A stretch of DNA of 64,000 nucleotides from assembly GCA_038225555.1 (NCBI GenBank), contig JBBRRB010000023.1, positions 31,135-95,134 of the forward strand, read 5' to 3'. This stretch comes from JANXQZ01 sp038225555. Lineage in GTDB: Bacteria; Acidobacteriota; Terriglobia; Bryobacterales; Bryobacteraceae. Both the position numbers and the translations under genes were made by a program. The notes under the pieces are model-generated. The model searched no databases. It was not told where the DNA came from and saw nothing but the letters and a program-made list of their open reading frames with translations. Numbering within the stretch: the stretch's first letter is position 1; the number at the start of each line of letters is the position of its first letter. This document shows, one piece after another, positions 54,301 through 63,917 of the stretch.

Positions 54301-56195
54301 GCACTGCCCGGTTGCAGACCACGTTCGGAGGGGGCCTGTACGATGGATTTATCGTCAAGCTTGCCAACGCGGACATCGCAATTTCACCTTTTACGTTCAC
54401 GCGGTTAGCCACTTCATCCGCCGCCACCGCCGCTATTGCGGAAGCTCCTCCTCCGGTGACGGCATTCGGCCATGGTTACAACGGAAACGATAGCGGACGG
54501 ACTGCTGGAGTTTCCACCGCCATCTTGAATATGGGCGGGGGCTCGGCGGCAGAGAATCCGGCCGGAACCGGGATGTGCCCGGATCATTCCAAGTGCACCT
54601 GCTCTTCCGAGACGGGCACTTGCTCGGTTCAAGACAATATGTTCACCGTGACAATGATGGGTTCTCTGCCGCAAGGCAGCAGCGTTCCGGTGAATCTAAC
54701 TATTACGTTCGACAACACCGTGCCCGCTGGAAGCCCGATCAATCTTTCCATGACTGGCCGCTCGGATACCAACGATTCGAATACGTCGAATAACACGATG
54801 AGTTCACCCTCCACAATCACGGTGGGGGCGCTGGTCAATTTCCAGGTGAGCGGAAACAACGTGCAGCCCGGACTGAACCTTAATGTGGACGGAACTCTTT
54901 ATCGGGCGCCCTTCGCCGCCAATTTGGACACAACGATCGCACACACGTTTTGCGCCCCAACTCCGCAAATCATCAACGGCGTAAAACAGGATTTTGTGTC
55001 CTGGAGCAATGGCATAACCTCTTTCGCAACTCCGTGTATCACCGTGCCTGCCCAGTCGCTAACCGCGTCGCCCATTTATACTGCCGCATTCAACGGGATA
55101 ACCCCGCCACTTTCCGGATTGCTGTTCGTTCCGATCACTCCGTGCCGCATCACTGACACGCGAGCAGGTTCACCGATTCAGAGCACCCGGGATATTCCGA
55201 TTCAGAGCTCTTGCAACATACCATCGACCGCTCAGGCGTACGCGTTGAACATTACAGCCGTGCCCAACGGCGAGATGGACTATTTGTCCATCTGGCCCAT
55301 GGGGCAGCCTGCGGTAGTCTCGACATTAAATTCCTATGACGGGAGAGTCGTAGCGAACGCGGCCATTGTTCCGGCGGGAACGGGCGGCGCGGTAACCGTT
55401 TTGGTCAGCCAACCCGGCCACGTGATCATCGATATTAACGGCTATTTCATTCCGAGCAGCGGGCTTGCCTTCTATCCGGTTGCTCCTTGCAGAGTTACCG
55501 ACACTCGGAACGGCAGCTTCCTCAGGGCAGGCACGCCTGTGAATGTTCCCATCTCCGGTTCCTGCGGTATTCCAGCCGCTTCGCAAGCGTATTCAGTCAA
55601 TGTGACCGTAGTGCCGCACGGACCGCTGGGTTTCCTCACGGCGTGGCCAACCGGGCAACTCCAGCCTAACGTGTCCACTTTAAATTCGTACGATGGAAGC
55701 ATCGTGGCAAATGCAGCCATCGTTCCAGCCGGAACCAACGGCGCGGTAAGCTTCTTTGCCACCAACGACACCGACCTGATCATCGACATCAACGGCTACT
55801 TTGCGCCTCCGGGAGGCTCAGGCGCGCTCACTCTGCATACTCTGCCCCCCTGCCGCGTCGTAGACACCCGAGGAGCTCCTGGCGCTTTCGGAGGCCCGAC
55901 CATGTCCGCCGGAGCAACCCGCGGTTTTCAAATGTCCGCGAGTGCTTGCGGCATTCCGCCCAGCGCGCAAGCGTATTCCTTAAACGCCACCGTGGTTCCG
56001 CCTGGGCCGCTGAGTTTCCTTACGGCTTGGCCCGCCGGACAAGCGCAACCAGGGGTATCGACGCTGAATTCTTATGCCGGAAAGGTGGTCGCCAATGCGG
56101 CGATCGTACCCGCCGGAACGAATGGAACGATCAGCATTTTCGTCACGAATCTAACCCAGTTGATTCTGGACATCAACGCCTATTTCGCGCCTTAA
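51303..56195 (+). CDS. Very large secreted SBBP/NHL-repeat protein with three C-terminal repeats
   Basis: About 1630 residues from ATG 51303, which has GGAG upstream (51240 is an unlikely longer start). A signal peptide (LYLLATLPAYLHGAE) precedes a domain of the SBBP N-terminal type (FEANKGQADANVRFLAHNG, NYFLGNDPKHWVTDVPRYG). SBBP repeats follow (YLGGSKVDQAYGVAVDNNG), then NHL repeats, a DUF11-like beta domain (SVPVNLTITFDNT) and three tandem modules starting near 55125, 55470 and 55833 (PCRVTDTR...INGYF), 115 and 121 residues apart. Function unknown; surface binding is likely. Confidence 0.85.
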   Translation: MQLDNIGKLGKMFGCLYLLATLPAYLHGAETPTAAQVLAKYGNVPIGFEANKGQADANVRFLAHNGRSTLLLTPNKAILKFDQSQVSMQIVDAKNSPELAAADRQAAKTNYFLGNDPKHWVTDVPRYGRVNYSGIYDRVNLSFYGNGRELEYDWVILPGGDPNRIRTRYEGVDSLRVDANGDLVLSTKDGELRHRKPLVYQTINGKKKQIEGVFALRGKSEVGFRVGAYDRTQPLTVDPILAYASYLGGSKVDQAYGVAVDNNGSAYVTGNTNSLNFPALPVQSAPAHVNGSCKHDYYSSTNRDFTLRETCNDIFVSKFNQDGTLAYSTYIGGSGDDGATGIAVDASGNAYIAGASGSSDFPPVNAVQPQFHSGPNGDAVLFKLDPTGSRLLFSTYFGGSGSDDASGIALDVSGVYITGNTFSSDFHTVGSIYPFVAPDLFGNAFIAKFRVDGSLIYSTFVCDHCKSNSIDVDANGVAYIVGAVQPNANAIHTNAKSYQRNYVGGDDDAFALALDPGATTLLYSTYLGGGADDEAKVIKVDRSSGIAIVGGITFGPATSNPPFNYTPFPTTPTAFQASRKVCLSGAPCTGSGDGFVVKLGPPTGAQPGNLLASTLIGGTQMANNSTGAAASTIYVSSQTGQYITGFNQNANVALLPLNISGQPISIATDLSGNVYTGVFPSGAAGDTVQKFTAGGLSLGTFATLPANVSGPFGLALDPAGNLYVSSLTNNVIEKFDSQGHFIGTLAAINSPRGLMFDPFGTLFVVSSFGSGAVYEITDLTTLNQSPNPKITTGFADPRYAAFDQNGALLVSNTNGGDFAGYIQKYTLDNGAMTASTRYASGLRGPNGLGFDALGNLYVAEYFGNDIRKYNASGIDQGVFKSNITTPNGLTVINAPGQGVPFETKVFGLTFDPQGNIFASGYTICTDAIFNVAAVQPANAGGEDVFILKFNSNLSGPLLFSSYFGGTGDDWAHGMTSDASGGIYVVGYTTQPTSQSTGFPSTARLQTTFGGGLYDGFIVKLANADIAISPFTFTRLATSSAATAAIAEAPPPVTAFGHGYNGNDSGRTAGVSTAILNMGGGSAAENPAGTGMCPDHSKCTCSSETGTCSVQDNMFTVTMMGSLPQGSSVPVNLTITFDNTVPAGSPINLSMTGRSDTNDSNTSNNTMSSPSTITVGALVNFQVSGNNVQPGLNLNVDGTLYRAPFAANLDTTIAHTFCAPTPQIINGVKQDFVSWSNGITSFATPCITVPAQSLTASPIYTAAFNGITPPLSGLLFVPITPCRITDTRAGSPIQSTRDIPIQSSCNIPSTAQAYALNITAVPNGEMDYLSIWPMGQPAVVSTLNSYDGRVVANAAIVPAGTGGAVTVLVSQPGHVIIDINGYFIPSSGLAFYPVAPCRVTDTRNGSFLRAGTPVNVPISGSCGIPAASQAYSVNVTVVPHGPLGFLTAWPTGQLQPNVSTLNSYDGSIVANAAIVPAGTNGAVSFFATNDTDLIIDINGYFAPPGGSGALTLHTLPPCRVVDTRGAPGAFGGPTMSAGATRGFQMSASACGIPPSAQAYSLNATVVPPGPLSFLTAWPAGQAQPGVSTLNSYAGKVVANAAIVPAGTNGTISIFVTNLTQLILDINAYFAP

Positions 56196-56205
56196 TCGTC
56201 GGATC

Positions 56206-57060
56206 CTATAGCGGCAGGAATCGGCTCGAACTGTCATTTGGCCGGGCGTGCAGATAGCGCCCGGTAGTCGTAATGCTCGCGTGTCCCAAGGTGTCTCGCA
56301 CCAGGTGTATGGGCGCGCCGCGGTCAAGCGCATGGGATGCATGGGCATGCCGGAACCAGTGCGGCGAGACAGGCAGCTCGATGCCTGCGCGCTCCGCCGC
56401 CTTCCGGACCACACGGAGCACAGCCAGAGGCCGCAGACACCCGCCGTTTTTCAGCTTGCGTGATGCGAACACGGGATCCTCGGGTCCGCCCTGATCCCCC
56501 CGCAAATCGCTGACCAGCTGCCACACCGAGGCAGGCACCTGAATCGCGCGAGTCAGGCCACCTTTGCCGAGCACCGTGATCTGGCCGCCATCTCCATTGG
56601 GCTGCAGGTCGCGCCAGCAAAGCCCGCACAATTCGCTGACTCGGATTCCCGAAGCGTACAGCAGTGTGAGCATGGCCCTGTTGCGGAGGCTCTCCTCCAG
56701 GTTCAACATTCGATGCAGGGCCGCTTCCGGCAGAATCCGCTCAGCCAGCCGGTTGCGGACGGCAGGCAGCCGCAACGCGCGTCCGACATCGAAAGGCAGA
56801 TAGCCTGTCCGCTGGCCGAACGCCAAAAGGGACTTGACAGCCGACAGCGTGCGGCTTCGGCTAGCCGGGGCTGTCCCGGCCAGCGAATCGGCGAAAAGCT
56901 GCAGGTCGGACAGAGTGATCGAGGGGAGCGGCTTCCCCGCCCTGGCGCGCAGTTTTTCGATGTCGCTGCGGTAGGCTCGTTGGGTGTGGGATGGGCGGCC
57001 ATGCAGCCACACGTCGATTAGCCGATCATCGGATTGAAAGACCGCCAGTTCCTCGCTCAT
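56206..57060 (-). CDS. Tyrosine recombinase/integrase
   Basis: 284 residues from ATG 57060; the frame stays open upstream to 57489, but that part does not look like this family. Catalytic residues are present: R140 (ASGIRVSEL), K166 (VLGKGGLTR), H234-x-x-R237 (HWFRHAHASH), H260 (TLGHASI) and Y269 (GRYLHA). A SAM-like N-terminal domain (HTQRAYRSDIEKLR) precedes. It should cut and rejoin DNA at a core site. No attachment site, excisionase or cargo is visible, so it may be a remnant of an island. Ten bases separate its end from the SBBP gene. Confidence 0.87.
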   Translation of the reverse strand: MSEELAVFQSDDRLIDVWLHGRPSHTQRAYRSDIEKLRARAGKPLPSITLSDLQLFADSLAGTAPASRSRTLSAVKSLLAFGQRTGYLPFDVGRALRLPAVRNRLAERILPEAALHRMLNLEESLRNRAMLTLLYASGIRVSELCGLCWRDLQPNGDGGQITVLGKGGLTRAIQVPASVWQLVSDLRGDQGGPEDPVFASRKLKNGGCLRPLAVLRVVRKAAERAGIELPVSPHWFRHAHASHALDRGAPIHLVRDTLGHASITTTGRYLHARPNDSSSRFLPL

Positions 57061-57774
57061 GAGCAGAAGTCTATCATCGACATTTTTGGCTGAACTTACA
57101 AGGTGTAACTCATGATCGGCCGAGCGAGGCACGCGACAAGCAACGGGTGTGAAATTCAATTTTAGGAACGTCGAGGCAAGCCCGTCCATGAGGAACTCGA
57201 TGTGAGATCGGCATCGAGGGGCAGGCCTCCAGAGCCGGTGCCCCAGCAATCCAGGCGGTGGACCCTCTTCGACGATCCCGCGGAATCCTTGCTTGTTGGA
57301 CGCTAGCGGTCTCTTGCGGTAGGCGGCACCAACGCGCCAGTACATGGCTATTTTTGCCCAACGCCTCCGAAAAGGTAAAATTGGCGGCGTTTCAATCACG
57401 CATCTTCTGATGCGATCATGTACGGACTCGGGATCTCGCCGGACGAGCTCGATCTCATGATCGTGCCTACCGGCAACCCGATCCGACAATCAGGCGGGGG
57501 CGCCCTGGTGCAATAGCTTAAGCGCCTTTCGACAACAAGAAGCCACTGCTCGCCTCTACTAGGGGTAGACCCAACAGTCGTGTCACCAGGGGCCATTTGA
57601 CCGCGCCTGGGGGAGTTGGCAGCTCGGTAAACGCTATGGCGTCAGCCAGGACCGATTCCGGCTCACAAGAAACTGCCGCCCGCCCCGCGGGCATCTTGGG
57701 GCGACAGCATCTGCCACTATCCATGTTTCCAGCAGGGGGCCGCGCGGCTCAACTTCCAGGGTGTTCACAAAACA
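57061..57774. other. Intergenic stretch with no secure gene
   Basis: Seven hundred bases. The frame upstream of the integrase is open to 57489 without family motifs. A plus-strand frame at 57418-57516 (MYGLGISPDELDLMIVPTG) has coding-like composition but no recognisable family, and is probably a gene relic. Nothing else supportable is seen. Confidence 0.4.
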
Positions 57775-57810
57775 GTAGAAACTCTACACCAAACGTAGTA
57801 GAATATCTAC
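57775..57810. promoter_or_regulatory. Tandem PadR operators (two GTAGA-N3-TCTAC sites)
   Basis: The palindrome GTAGA-N3-TCTAC occurs at 57775-57787 and 57798-57810, centres 23 bases apart, the second ending three bases before the PadR ATG. PadR proteins repress by binding such dyads at their own promoters (family knowledge); binding here is inferred from position and duplication. Confidence 0.7.
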
Positions 57811-57813
57811 ACA

Positions 57814-58170
57814 ATGCGAAGCGAGCCGCCGTCCCATGTTGAGCTGCTGCGAGGCACGCTTGATCTCCTTATCCTCCGCACACTCCTCGCCGGACCCAGC
57901 CACGGCCACGCGATCGCGAAACATATTCAGCGGACCTCGGAAGACCTTCTCCAGGTCGAGACTGGGTCCCTGTATCCGGCGCTCCATCGGCTGGAGGCGA
58001 GAGGCTGGATCGCCGCTTCCTGGGAACTGTCCGTTAAAGGCAAGCGGGCCAAATTCTACCGCCTCACACGACAGGGGCGCAAACAGCTCGTGGCCGAACA
58101 ATCGAAGTGGGAGACATTCTCCCGCGCCATGCGATTGATCGTGAATCCAGCCGGACAGGAGGGACAATGA
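57814..58170 (+). CDS. PadR-family transcriptional regulator
   Basis: 118 residues: ELLRGTLDLLILRTLLAG, SHGHAIAKHIQ, LQVETGSLYPALHRLEARGW and FYRLTRQGRKQL, the full winged-helix PadR signature with a short C-terminal helix. It should repress its own operon and respond to a ligand or membrane stress. The last four bases overlap the permease start. Two matching palindromes precede it. Confidence 0.9.
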   Translation: MRSEPPSHVELLRGTLDLLILRTLLAGPSHGHAIAKHIQRTSEDLLQVETGSLYPALHRLEARGWIAASWELSVKGKRAKFYRLTRQGRKQLVAEQSKWETFSRAMRLIVNPAGQEGQ

Positions 58171-60929
58171 GCCCGTACCTTCAAAAGCTTCGATCTTTGC
58201 TGCACCGCCGCCGGAAGGAAGAGGATCTCCGCGACGAACTTCAGTTTCATCTCGAGGAGGAAGCCGAAGAGCGCCAGGCCGAGGGATTGCCCAGCGAAGA
58301 GGCGCGCCGCGCCGCGCGCCGCGACATCGGAAACATCGCCCTCGTACAGGAAGAGACACGCGCCGCGTGGACTTGGAACTACCTGGAACAACTGGCGCAG
58401 GACTGCCGCTACGGCTTTCGCACCATCGCAGCGAACAAGACGTTCAGCATGCTGGCGATTCTGTCTCTGGCGCTCGGCATCGGAGCCAACACGGCGATCT
58501 ATAGCTTCATGGATTCGCTCCTCTTGCTCTCGCTGCCGGTCTCCAATCCTGAATCGCTGGTCGTATTGAATTGGGGTGCGAACCCCACCGGACGCGATTT
58601 CGTGATGCGGGCCATGAGCGGCAGCACCTGGAGTGATGACAGATTTAAGGAGATCGCCGGAATCTTCCCTTTTCCGGCCTTCGAGCTCATCCGGACCAAC
58701 TCCCGCGGGGTTTTCTCGAGCGTCTTCGCTTATTACCCCACGCGTAAGGTAAACGTGATGGTAAAAGCCCAGGCCGAGCAGACGAGCGGTGAGTTTGTCT
58801 CCGGGGACTATTTTCGCGGCCTCGAGGTGTCGCCCGCTGCCGGGCGTTTGATTATTCCCGATGACGATCGGGTTGGAGCGCCGCCGATCGCTGTCCTGAG
58901 CTTCGCGTTTAGTCAAAGGCGCTTCGGCCATGCAGCGAGTACGCCCGGCCAATCCATCCTGATCAATAACGTTTCGTTCACCGTTGCAGGAGTGGCACCA
59001 CCTGGATTTTTCGGTGTCGATCCAGCGGCAGCGCCGGATTTCTATATTCCTCTGCACACCAATCTCGTACTGAATGTAAGGAGAGGAGCGACCGATCCCA
59101 AGGTATATCTCGAACAGAACTACTACTGGCTCGAAATGATGGCGCGCCTGCGTCCGGGCGTGAGCCTGAAGCAAGCGCAGGCCGCCCTGGGCCCGCTGTT
59201 TCACCAATGGGTTGCGAGTACGGCCAACGATCGTGAGCGCGCGACGCTTCCCGAACTGCTGATCCGGGACGGCGCGACGGGACTCAATACGCTGCGGCGG
59301 CAGTATTCGAAACCCTTGTACGTGCTGCTGTCCATGGTCGGGCTGATCCTGGCGATCGCATGCGCCAACATCGCGAACCTGCTGCTGGCGAGAGCGGCGG
59401 CGCGCAGGCGCGAAATGGCGGTGCGGCTCAGCATGGGCGCGGGGCGATTCCGCGTGATCCGCCAACTTTTGACGGAGAGCGTGCTGCTGGCGTCGATCGG
59501 CGGCGCCTTGGGAGTGGCATTTGCGATATGGGGAATTCGATTCCTTACGTTCCTGATGGCGAACGGAAGAGAAGACTTCACTCTGCATCCGAATTTGAAC
59601 TGGCACGTGCTGGGCGCGGCTGTAGCACTATCGCTGCTGACAGGGCTGCTGTTCGGGCTTGCTCCGTCGCTTCAGTCGACGCGGGTAGATGTGATTCCCG
59701 CCCTGAAAGAGGCGCGAGCGGGGCAGCTAGGCTTACGGCATTCTTTTTGGCGTACCAGCCTGAGCCAGTTACTCGTCGTGACTCAGATCGGCATCTCTCT
59801 GCTGATGCTCGTTGCGGCGGGACTGTTCGTGCGAACGTTGTCGAATCTGCAATCGATCCAGTTGGGATTCAACCGTGAAAACGTGCTGCTCTTCCGGATG
59901 AACGCTCGACAGGCGGGACATCGCGATCCGGAAATCATCACGTTTTACAGCGATTTGCAGAAGCGGTTCAGCGCGATTCCCGGTGTGCGCGGCGCAAGTG
60001 CTTCCCATTCGCCGCTGCTCGGGGAAGGCACGTGGTCGGGATACGTCGTGCCCGTCGGACAGCAACGAAAGTTGCCGACTCATATCTTGATGACTACACT
60101 CGATTTCTTTAAGACGATGCAAATCCCGGTGGTGCTGGGACGCGCGTTCGACGATCGCGATCAGCCCGGCTCTCAGGCGGTCGCCGTGGTCAGCGAAGCG
60201 TACGTCAAGAGAAACTTCCCTGATCGGAATCCGCTGGGCCAGCATATTGTCATCAGCCGCCGCCCACCCATGGAGAACCGGGACGTCGCGATCGTCGGCG
60301 TTGCGAAGGACGCGCGCTATGGCGCGCTAAAGGGCGAGTTTCGGGATGTCGCATATCTCCCATTCAACCAGGGTTCGTACTCTCCAGTCGAAGAGATGAC
60401 GTTCGCCCTTCGGACCAGCGGCGACCCGCTTCGCTACGTCAACACAGTGCGCGCGATCGTGAGCCAGTCCGACGCGCGTGTTCCGGTGACCGATGTCAAA
60501 ACCCAAGCGGCCCAGATCGATCAAATGATGAACCAGGAGATCATTTTAGCCCGGCTTTGCACCGCCTTCGCGATCCTGGCGTTGCTCATTACCTGCGTCG
60601 GCTTGTACGGCACAATGTCGTACACTGTTGCGCGGCGCACGGGTGAGATCGGGATTCGGATGGCGCTGGGAGCACCGCGGGGCGCCGTCGTCTGGATGGT
60701 GCTGCGGCAAGTCTTCATATTGGCGGCACTGGGGCTTGCGATCGGTGTGCCCACGGCGCTCGGCATCTCGAGATTCGTCGAATCTTTCATTTTCGGTGTG
60801 AAACCAAATAGCCCGGCTGCCTTGATCTTGGCAGTCGCCATTCTCCTGGGCGCCGTGCTTCTGGCTGGTTACGTGCCTGCGAGGAAGGCTTCTCGAATCG
60901 ATCCGATGACTGCCGTACGGCACGAGTGA
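58167..60929 (+). CDS. ADOP-type MacB-like ABC transporter permease
   Basis: 920 residues from ATG 58167. The N-terminal helix (RRRKEEDLRDELQFHLEEEA) is typical of acidobacterial duplicated orphan permeases. MacB-like periplasmic domains and FtsX segments follow: SMLAILSLALGIGANTAIYS, IACANIANLLLARAAARRRE with RLSMGAGRFRVIRQLL, and again YTVARRTGEIGIRMALGAP near the C-terminus. These permeases are thought to act with an ATPase encoded elsewhere; none is adjacent. It is coupled to the PadR gene by a four-base overlap. Confidence 0.87.
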   Translation: MSPYLQKLRSLLHRRRKEEDLRDELQFHLEEEAEERQAEGLPSEEARRAARRDIGNIALVQEETRAAWTWNYLEQLAQDCRYGFRTIAANKTFSMLAILSLALGIGANTAIYSFMDSLLLLSLPVSNPESLVVLNWGANPTGRDFVMRAMSGSTWSDDRFKEIAGIFPFPAFELIRTNSRGVFSSVFAYYPTRKVNVMVKAQAEQTSGEFVSGDYFRGLEVSPAAGRLIIPDDDRVGAPPIAVLSFAFSQRRFGHAASTPGQSILINNVSFTVAGVAPPGFFGVDPAAAPDFYIPLHTNLVLNVRRGATDPKVYLEQNYYWLEMMARLRPGVSLKQAQAALGPLFHQWVASTANDRERATLPELLIRDGATGLNTLRRQYSKPLYVLLSMVGLILAIACANIANLLLARAAARRREMAVRLSMGAGRFRVIRQLLTESVLLASIGGALGVAFAIWGIRFLTFLMANGREDFTLHPNLNWHVLGAAVALSLLTGLLFGLAPSLQSTRVDVIPALKEARAGQLGLRHSFWRTSLSQLLVVTQIGISLLMLVAAGLFVRTLSNLQSIQLGFNRENVLLFRMNARQAGHRDPEIITFYSDLQKRFSAIPGVRGASASHSPLLGEGTWSGYVVPVGQQRKLPTHILMTTLDFFKTMQIPVVLGRAFDDRDQPGSQAVAVVSEAYVKRNFPDRNPLGQHIVISRRPPMENRDVAIVGVAKDARYGALKGEFRDVAYLPFNQGSYSPVEEMTFALRTSGDPLRYVNTVRAIVSQSDARVPVTDVKTQAAQIDQMMNQEIILARLCTAFAILALLITCVGLYGTMSYTVARRTGEIGIRMALGAPRGAVVWMVLRQVFILAALGLAIGVPTALGISRFVESFIFGVKPNSPAALILAVAILLGAVLLAGYVPARKASRIDPMTAVRHE

Positions 60930-61056
60930 GTGGCATTACCGACCCCTTCGAATCCTTCTTTCCGGATGGCTCCTGGATGACGGGCTTTACCGGCCTCGGG
61001 ATCGACCCTGGGGAAGACGGCTTTGTGGACAAAAGCGGGCCTATCAAAGACTAAAG

Positions 61057-61497
61057 TCACGAAGCAGCAGCCAAGCGATAAATCGTGGCCTCGTGGACGT
61101 TGAACGTCCTTGCTATGTCTCGAACTGCCTTGCCTTCCGCGAGCAACTGCGCCGCAACCTGAGCCTGATTCGAATTTAGTTTGCGCGGTCGTCCAAAGCG
61201 CACTCCACGTTGTTTTGCTGCTTCCCGACCGGCCCCGGTCCGCTCACGGATTAGATCCCGCTCGAATTCGGCGATGCCTGCAAAAACCGTCATGATCATC
61301 TTCCCTGTGTGTGTTGTAGTGTTGGCCCAAGGTTCCGATATCGATTGGAACTTGCCGCCTGCCTCGCTAATCGTTTCCATTGTGTTGAGTAGATCACGCG
61401 TGGAGCGGGCCAACCTATCGAGCTTCCAAACGACAATAATGTCACCTGGCCGGATCTGGTCCAGCATCCGCTGGAATTCCGGCCGCTGGCCGGCACA
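61057..61497 (-). pseudogene. Resolvase with its N-terminus deleted (Tn3-type)
   Basis: The open frame to 61467 (ATG) and upstream to about 61497 encodes QRPEFQRMLDQIRPGD then VVWKLDRLARSTRDLL, SEPWANTTTHTGKMIMTVFA, FERDLIRERT and a C-terminal helix-turn-helix (AVRDIARTFNVHEATIYRL). The first 50 or so residues, with the catalytic Ser, are missing. At the break the sequence changes to transposase coding sequence on the other strand. Confidence 0.8.
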
Positions 61498-61502
61498 CAG
61501 GG

Positions 61503-63842
61503 AGCAAGGAGGAAGAAGAAGCTCCAGTGGTTAACGAGGCACCCGGAACAGCACCCGCATTGCTTCTCCAGTTACGCAGTGATCCCGGCCAGCCAAGCCT
61601 CGCCAGCGTGCAGGACCAGTTGGCGAAGCTGGAAATAATCTGACAACTCGACCTGCCAGCAGATCTGTTCAGCCACGCGCTGCCGCATGAACTGGAGCGC
61701 TACAGGCAGCGCGTTGCAGTCGAAGCGCCTTATGAACTTCGGCGGCACCCAGAGACAAACAGACTGACCTGGCTAGCCGCCTTCGCCCATCTGCGTAGCC
61801 GCACCCTCATTGATGACTTGATTGATCTGCTGATCGAAACCATCCATCAGATTGGTGCGCGCGCCGAGCGCAAGATAGACCGCGAATTGTTGGAGGACTT
61901 TAAGCGGGTAACCGGCAAGCAGAACCTCCTGTTTGAGCTCGCCGACGCCACGCTCGGGAAACCGGATGGGATCGTGCGCGAGGTCGTGTATCCCGTGGTC
62001 AGCGAGGAGGCCCTACGCGATCTGGTAAAGGAGTGGAAGGCGACGGGACCGACTTATCGCATCACCTTACGCACGATGATCCGGAATTCCTACAAGGGCC
62101 ATTACCGGCGTATGGTGCCACAAGTTCTCCAGGCCCTGAACTTTCACTCCAATAACGAGCGTCATAAGCCAACCATCCAGGCGCTCGACCTCGTAAAGCG
62201 CTACGCCGACACGAAAGTGCATACCTTTCCAGTTGAAGAAGAAGTACCTTTGGATGGCGTCGTGCGCGGACTGTGGCGCGAGGCCGTGATAGAAAAAGAC
62301 GCGCAGGGACGGCAACGCGTCAACCGGATCACTTATGAGATCTGCGCCCTCGAAGCTCTACGTGAACAACTGCGCTGCAAGGAGATCTGGGTAGCCGGTG
62401 CCAATCGGTACCGTAATCCCGACGAGGATCTGCCTGCCGACTTTGAGGCGCAACGCGCACCTTATTATCAGGCGTTGAATCTGCCTGTCGAAGCGGATCG
62501 CTTTATTGCGGATTTACAGGCTGAGATGCGTGCTGCGCTGCAAACGCTCGATGCAGGCCTGCCAAATAATTCGTCTGTCCGGATCAGCCGGAAACACGGC
62601 AGCAGTTGGATTACTCTAACGCCGTTCGATGCCCAGCCGGAGCCGCCGAATCTGACTGCGCTGAAGGCCGAGATCACGGCGACTTGGCCGATGACGAGCC
62701 TGCTCGATATGGAGAAGGAAACGGACCTGCGGCTTGGGTTCACTGACGCGCTGAAAAGCCCGACGGCCTATGAGAGTTTGGATCGCTCGATTTTGCAGCC
62801 TCGACTGCTGTTGTGTCTCCATGGCCTCGGCACCAATACCGGTTTGCAGCGCATGGCCGGTCTCCGGTCTGGAGTGACATATAAGGATCTGGCCTATGTG
62901 CGACGGCGATACATCAGTGTTGACGCGATGCGCCGGGCAATCGCCATCGTTACCAACGGCACGCTGCATGCCCGCAACCCCGCGATCTGGGGCGACGGCA
63001 CCACTGCCTGCGCATCCGATTCCAAGCACTTCGGCGCATGGGACCAGAACCTCACAACCCAATGGCACGTCCGCTACGGCGGTCGGGGCATCATGATTTA
63101 CTGGCATGTCGAGCGGAAATCTCTGTGCATCCACTCGCAGCTCAAGTCGCCTTCCTCATCCGAGGTAGCGTCGATGATTGAGGGAGTCATCCGCCATTGC
63201 ACAGAAATGGAGTGGATCGCCAATACGTCGATTCTCATGGTCAAAGCACAGAAGCTGTACCGGCCCGAGGCGGGTCTGCCGGAAGCCTACCCGCATTTAC
63301 AAATGGTGTTGACGAAACCGATTGACTGGGAACTGGTCCGCCAGCAATACGACCAGATGGTCAAATACACGACGGCACTCCGGCTCGGCACGGCGGAGAC
63401 GGAGGCGATTTTGCGCCGGTTCACCCGTTCTAACGTCCAACACCCAACCTACAAAGCATTCGCCGAACTGGGCAAGGCAATCAAGACAATCTTCCTTTGC
63501 CGATATCTCCACAGCGAGGCGTTGCGCCGTGAGATCAATGAAGGGCTGAACGTGATCGAGCAATGGAACGGAGCCAACGACTTTGTCTTCTTCGCGCGCC
63601 GGGGCGAGTTGGTGAGCAATCGCAGCGAGGATCACGAAGTCAGCATGCTGGCGCTGCACTTATTGCAAAACTGCATGGTCTACATCAACACGCTCATGCT
63701 TCAGCAGGTGCTGGCGCAGCCGAAGTGGGCCAACAAGCTCACGCCACGGGATCTGGCAGCACTGACGCCGCTGATCTGGGAGCATGTGAACCCGTACGGT
63801 CGCTTCGAACTCGATATGAATGACCGTCTGCCGCTCCAATGA
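61503..63842 (+). pseudogene. tnpA: Tn3-family transposase, disabled at several points
   Basis: The frame matches Tn3 transposases from LLLQLRSDPG and QDQLAKLE through IDDLIDLLIETIHQIG, LLCLHGLGTNTGLQRM, SDSKHFGAWDQN, GGRGIMIYWHVERKSLCIHS and SSSEVASMIEGVIRHC. The N-terminal 100 or so residues are missing, a TGA interrupts the frame at 61641-61643, and near 63215 a frameshift puts DRQYVDSHGQS (with the second catalytic Asp, GAT 63230-63232) out of frame, followed by a deletion of about 25 codons. No functional protein can be made. It is joined head to head to a likewise truncated resolvase. Confidence 0.88.
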
Positions 63843-63917
63843 TCCCAAATGGCCCCTTTACCGGGGTTGTAAGCCCAAAACAGCGGAATTGATCTATATA
63901 GTTAATCGGGAGTGGGC

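Noticed and set aside
57061..57489. N-terminal extension of the tyrosine recombinase
   Set aside because: The extra 143 codons carry none of the family's motifs and the ATG at 57060 starts exactly at a normal recombinase N-terminus.
58056..59606. Long minus-strand open frame (516 codons) over the ADOP permease gene
   Set aside because: It lies opposite a strongly supported permease gene and has no family motifs; long antisense frames are expected in GC-rich coding DNA.
60930..61056. Terminal inverted repeats of the Tn3 element next to the ADOP gene and near 63850
   Set aside because: I compared the two flanks for a 38-bp repeat beginning with GGGG and found no convincing match, so no ends are called.
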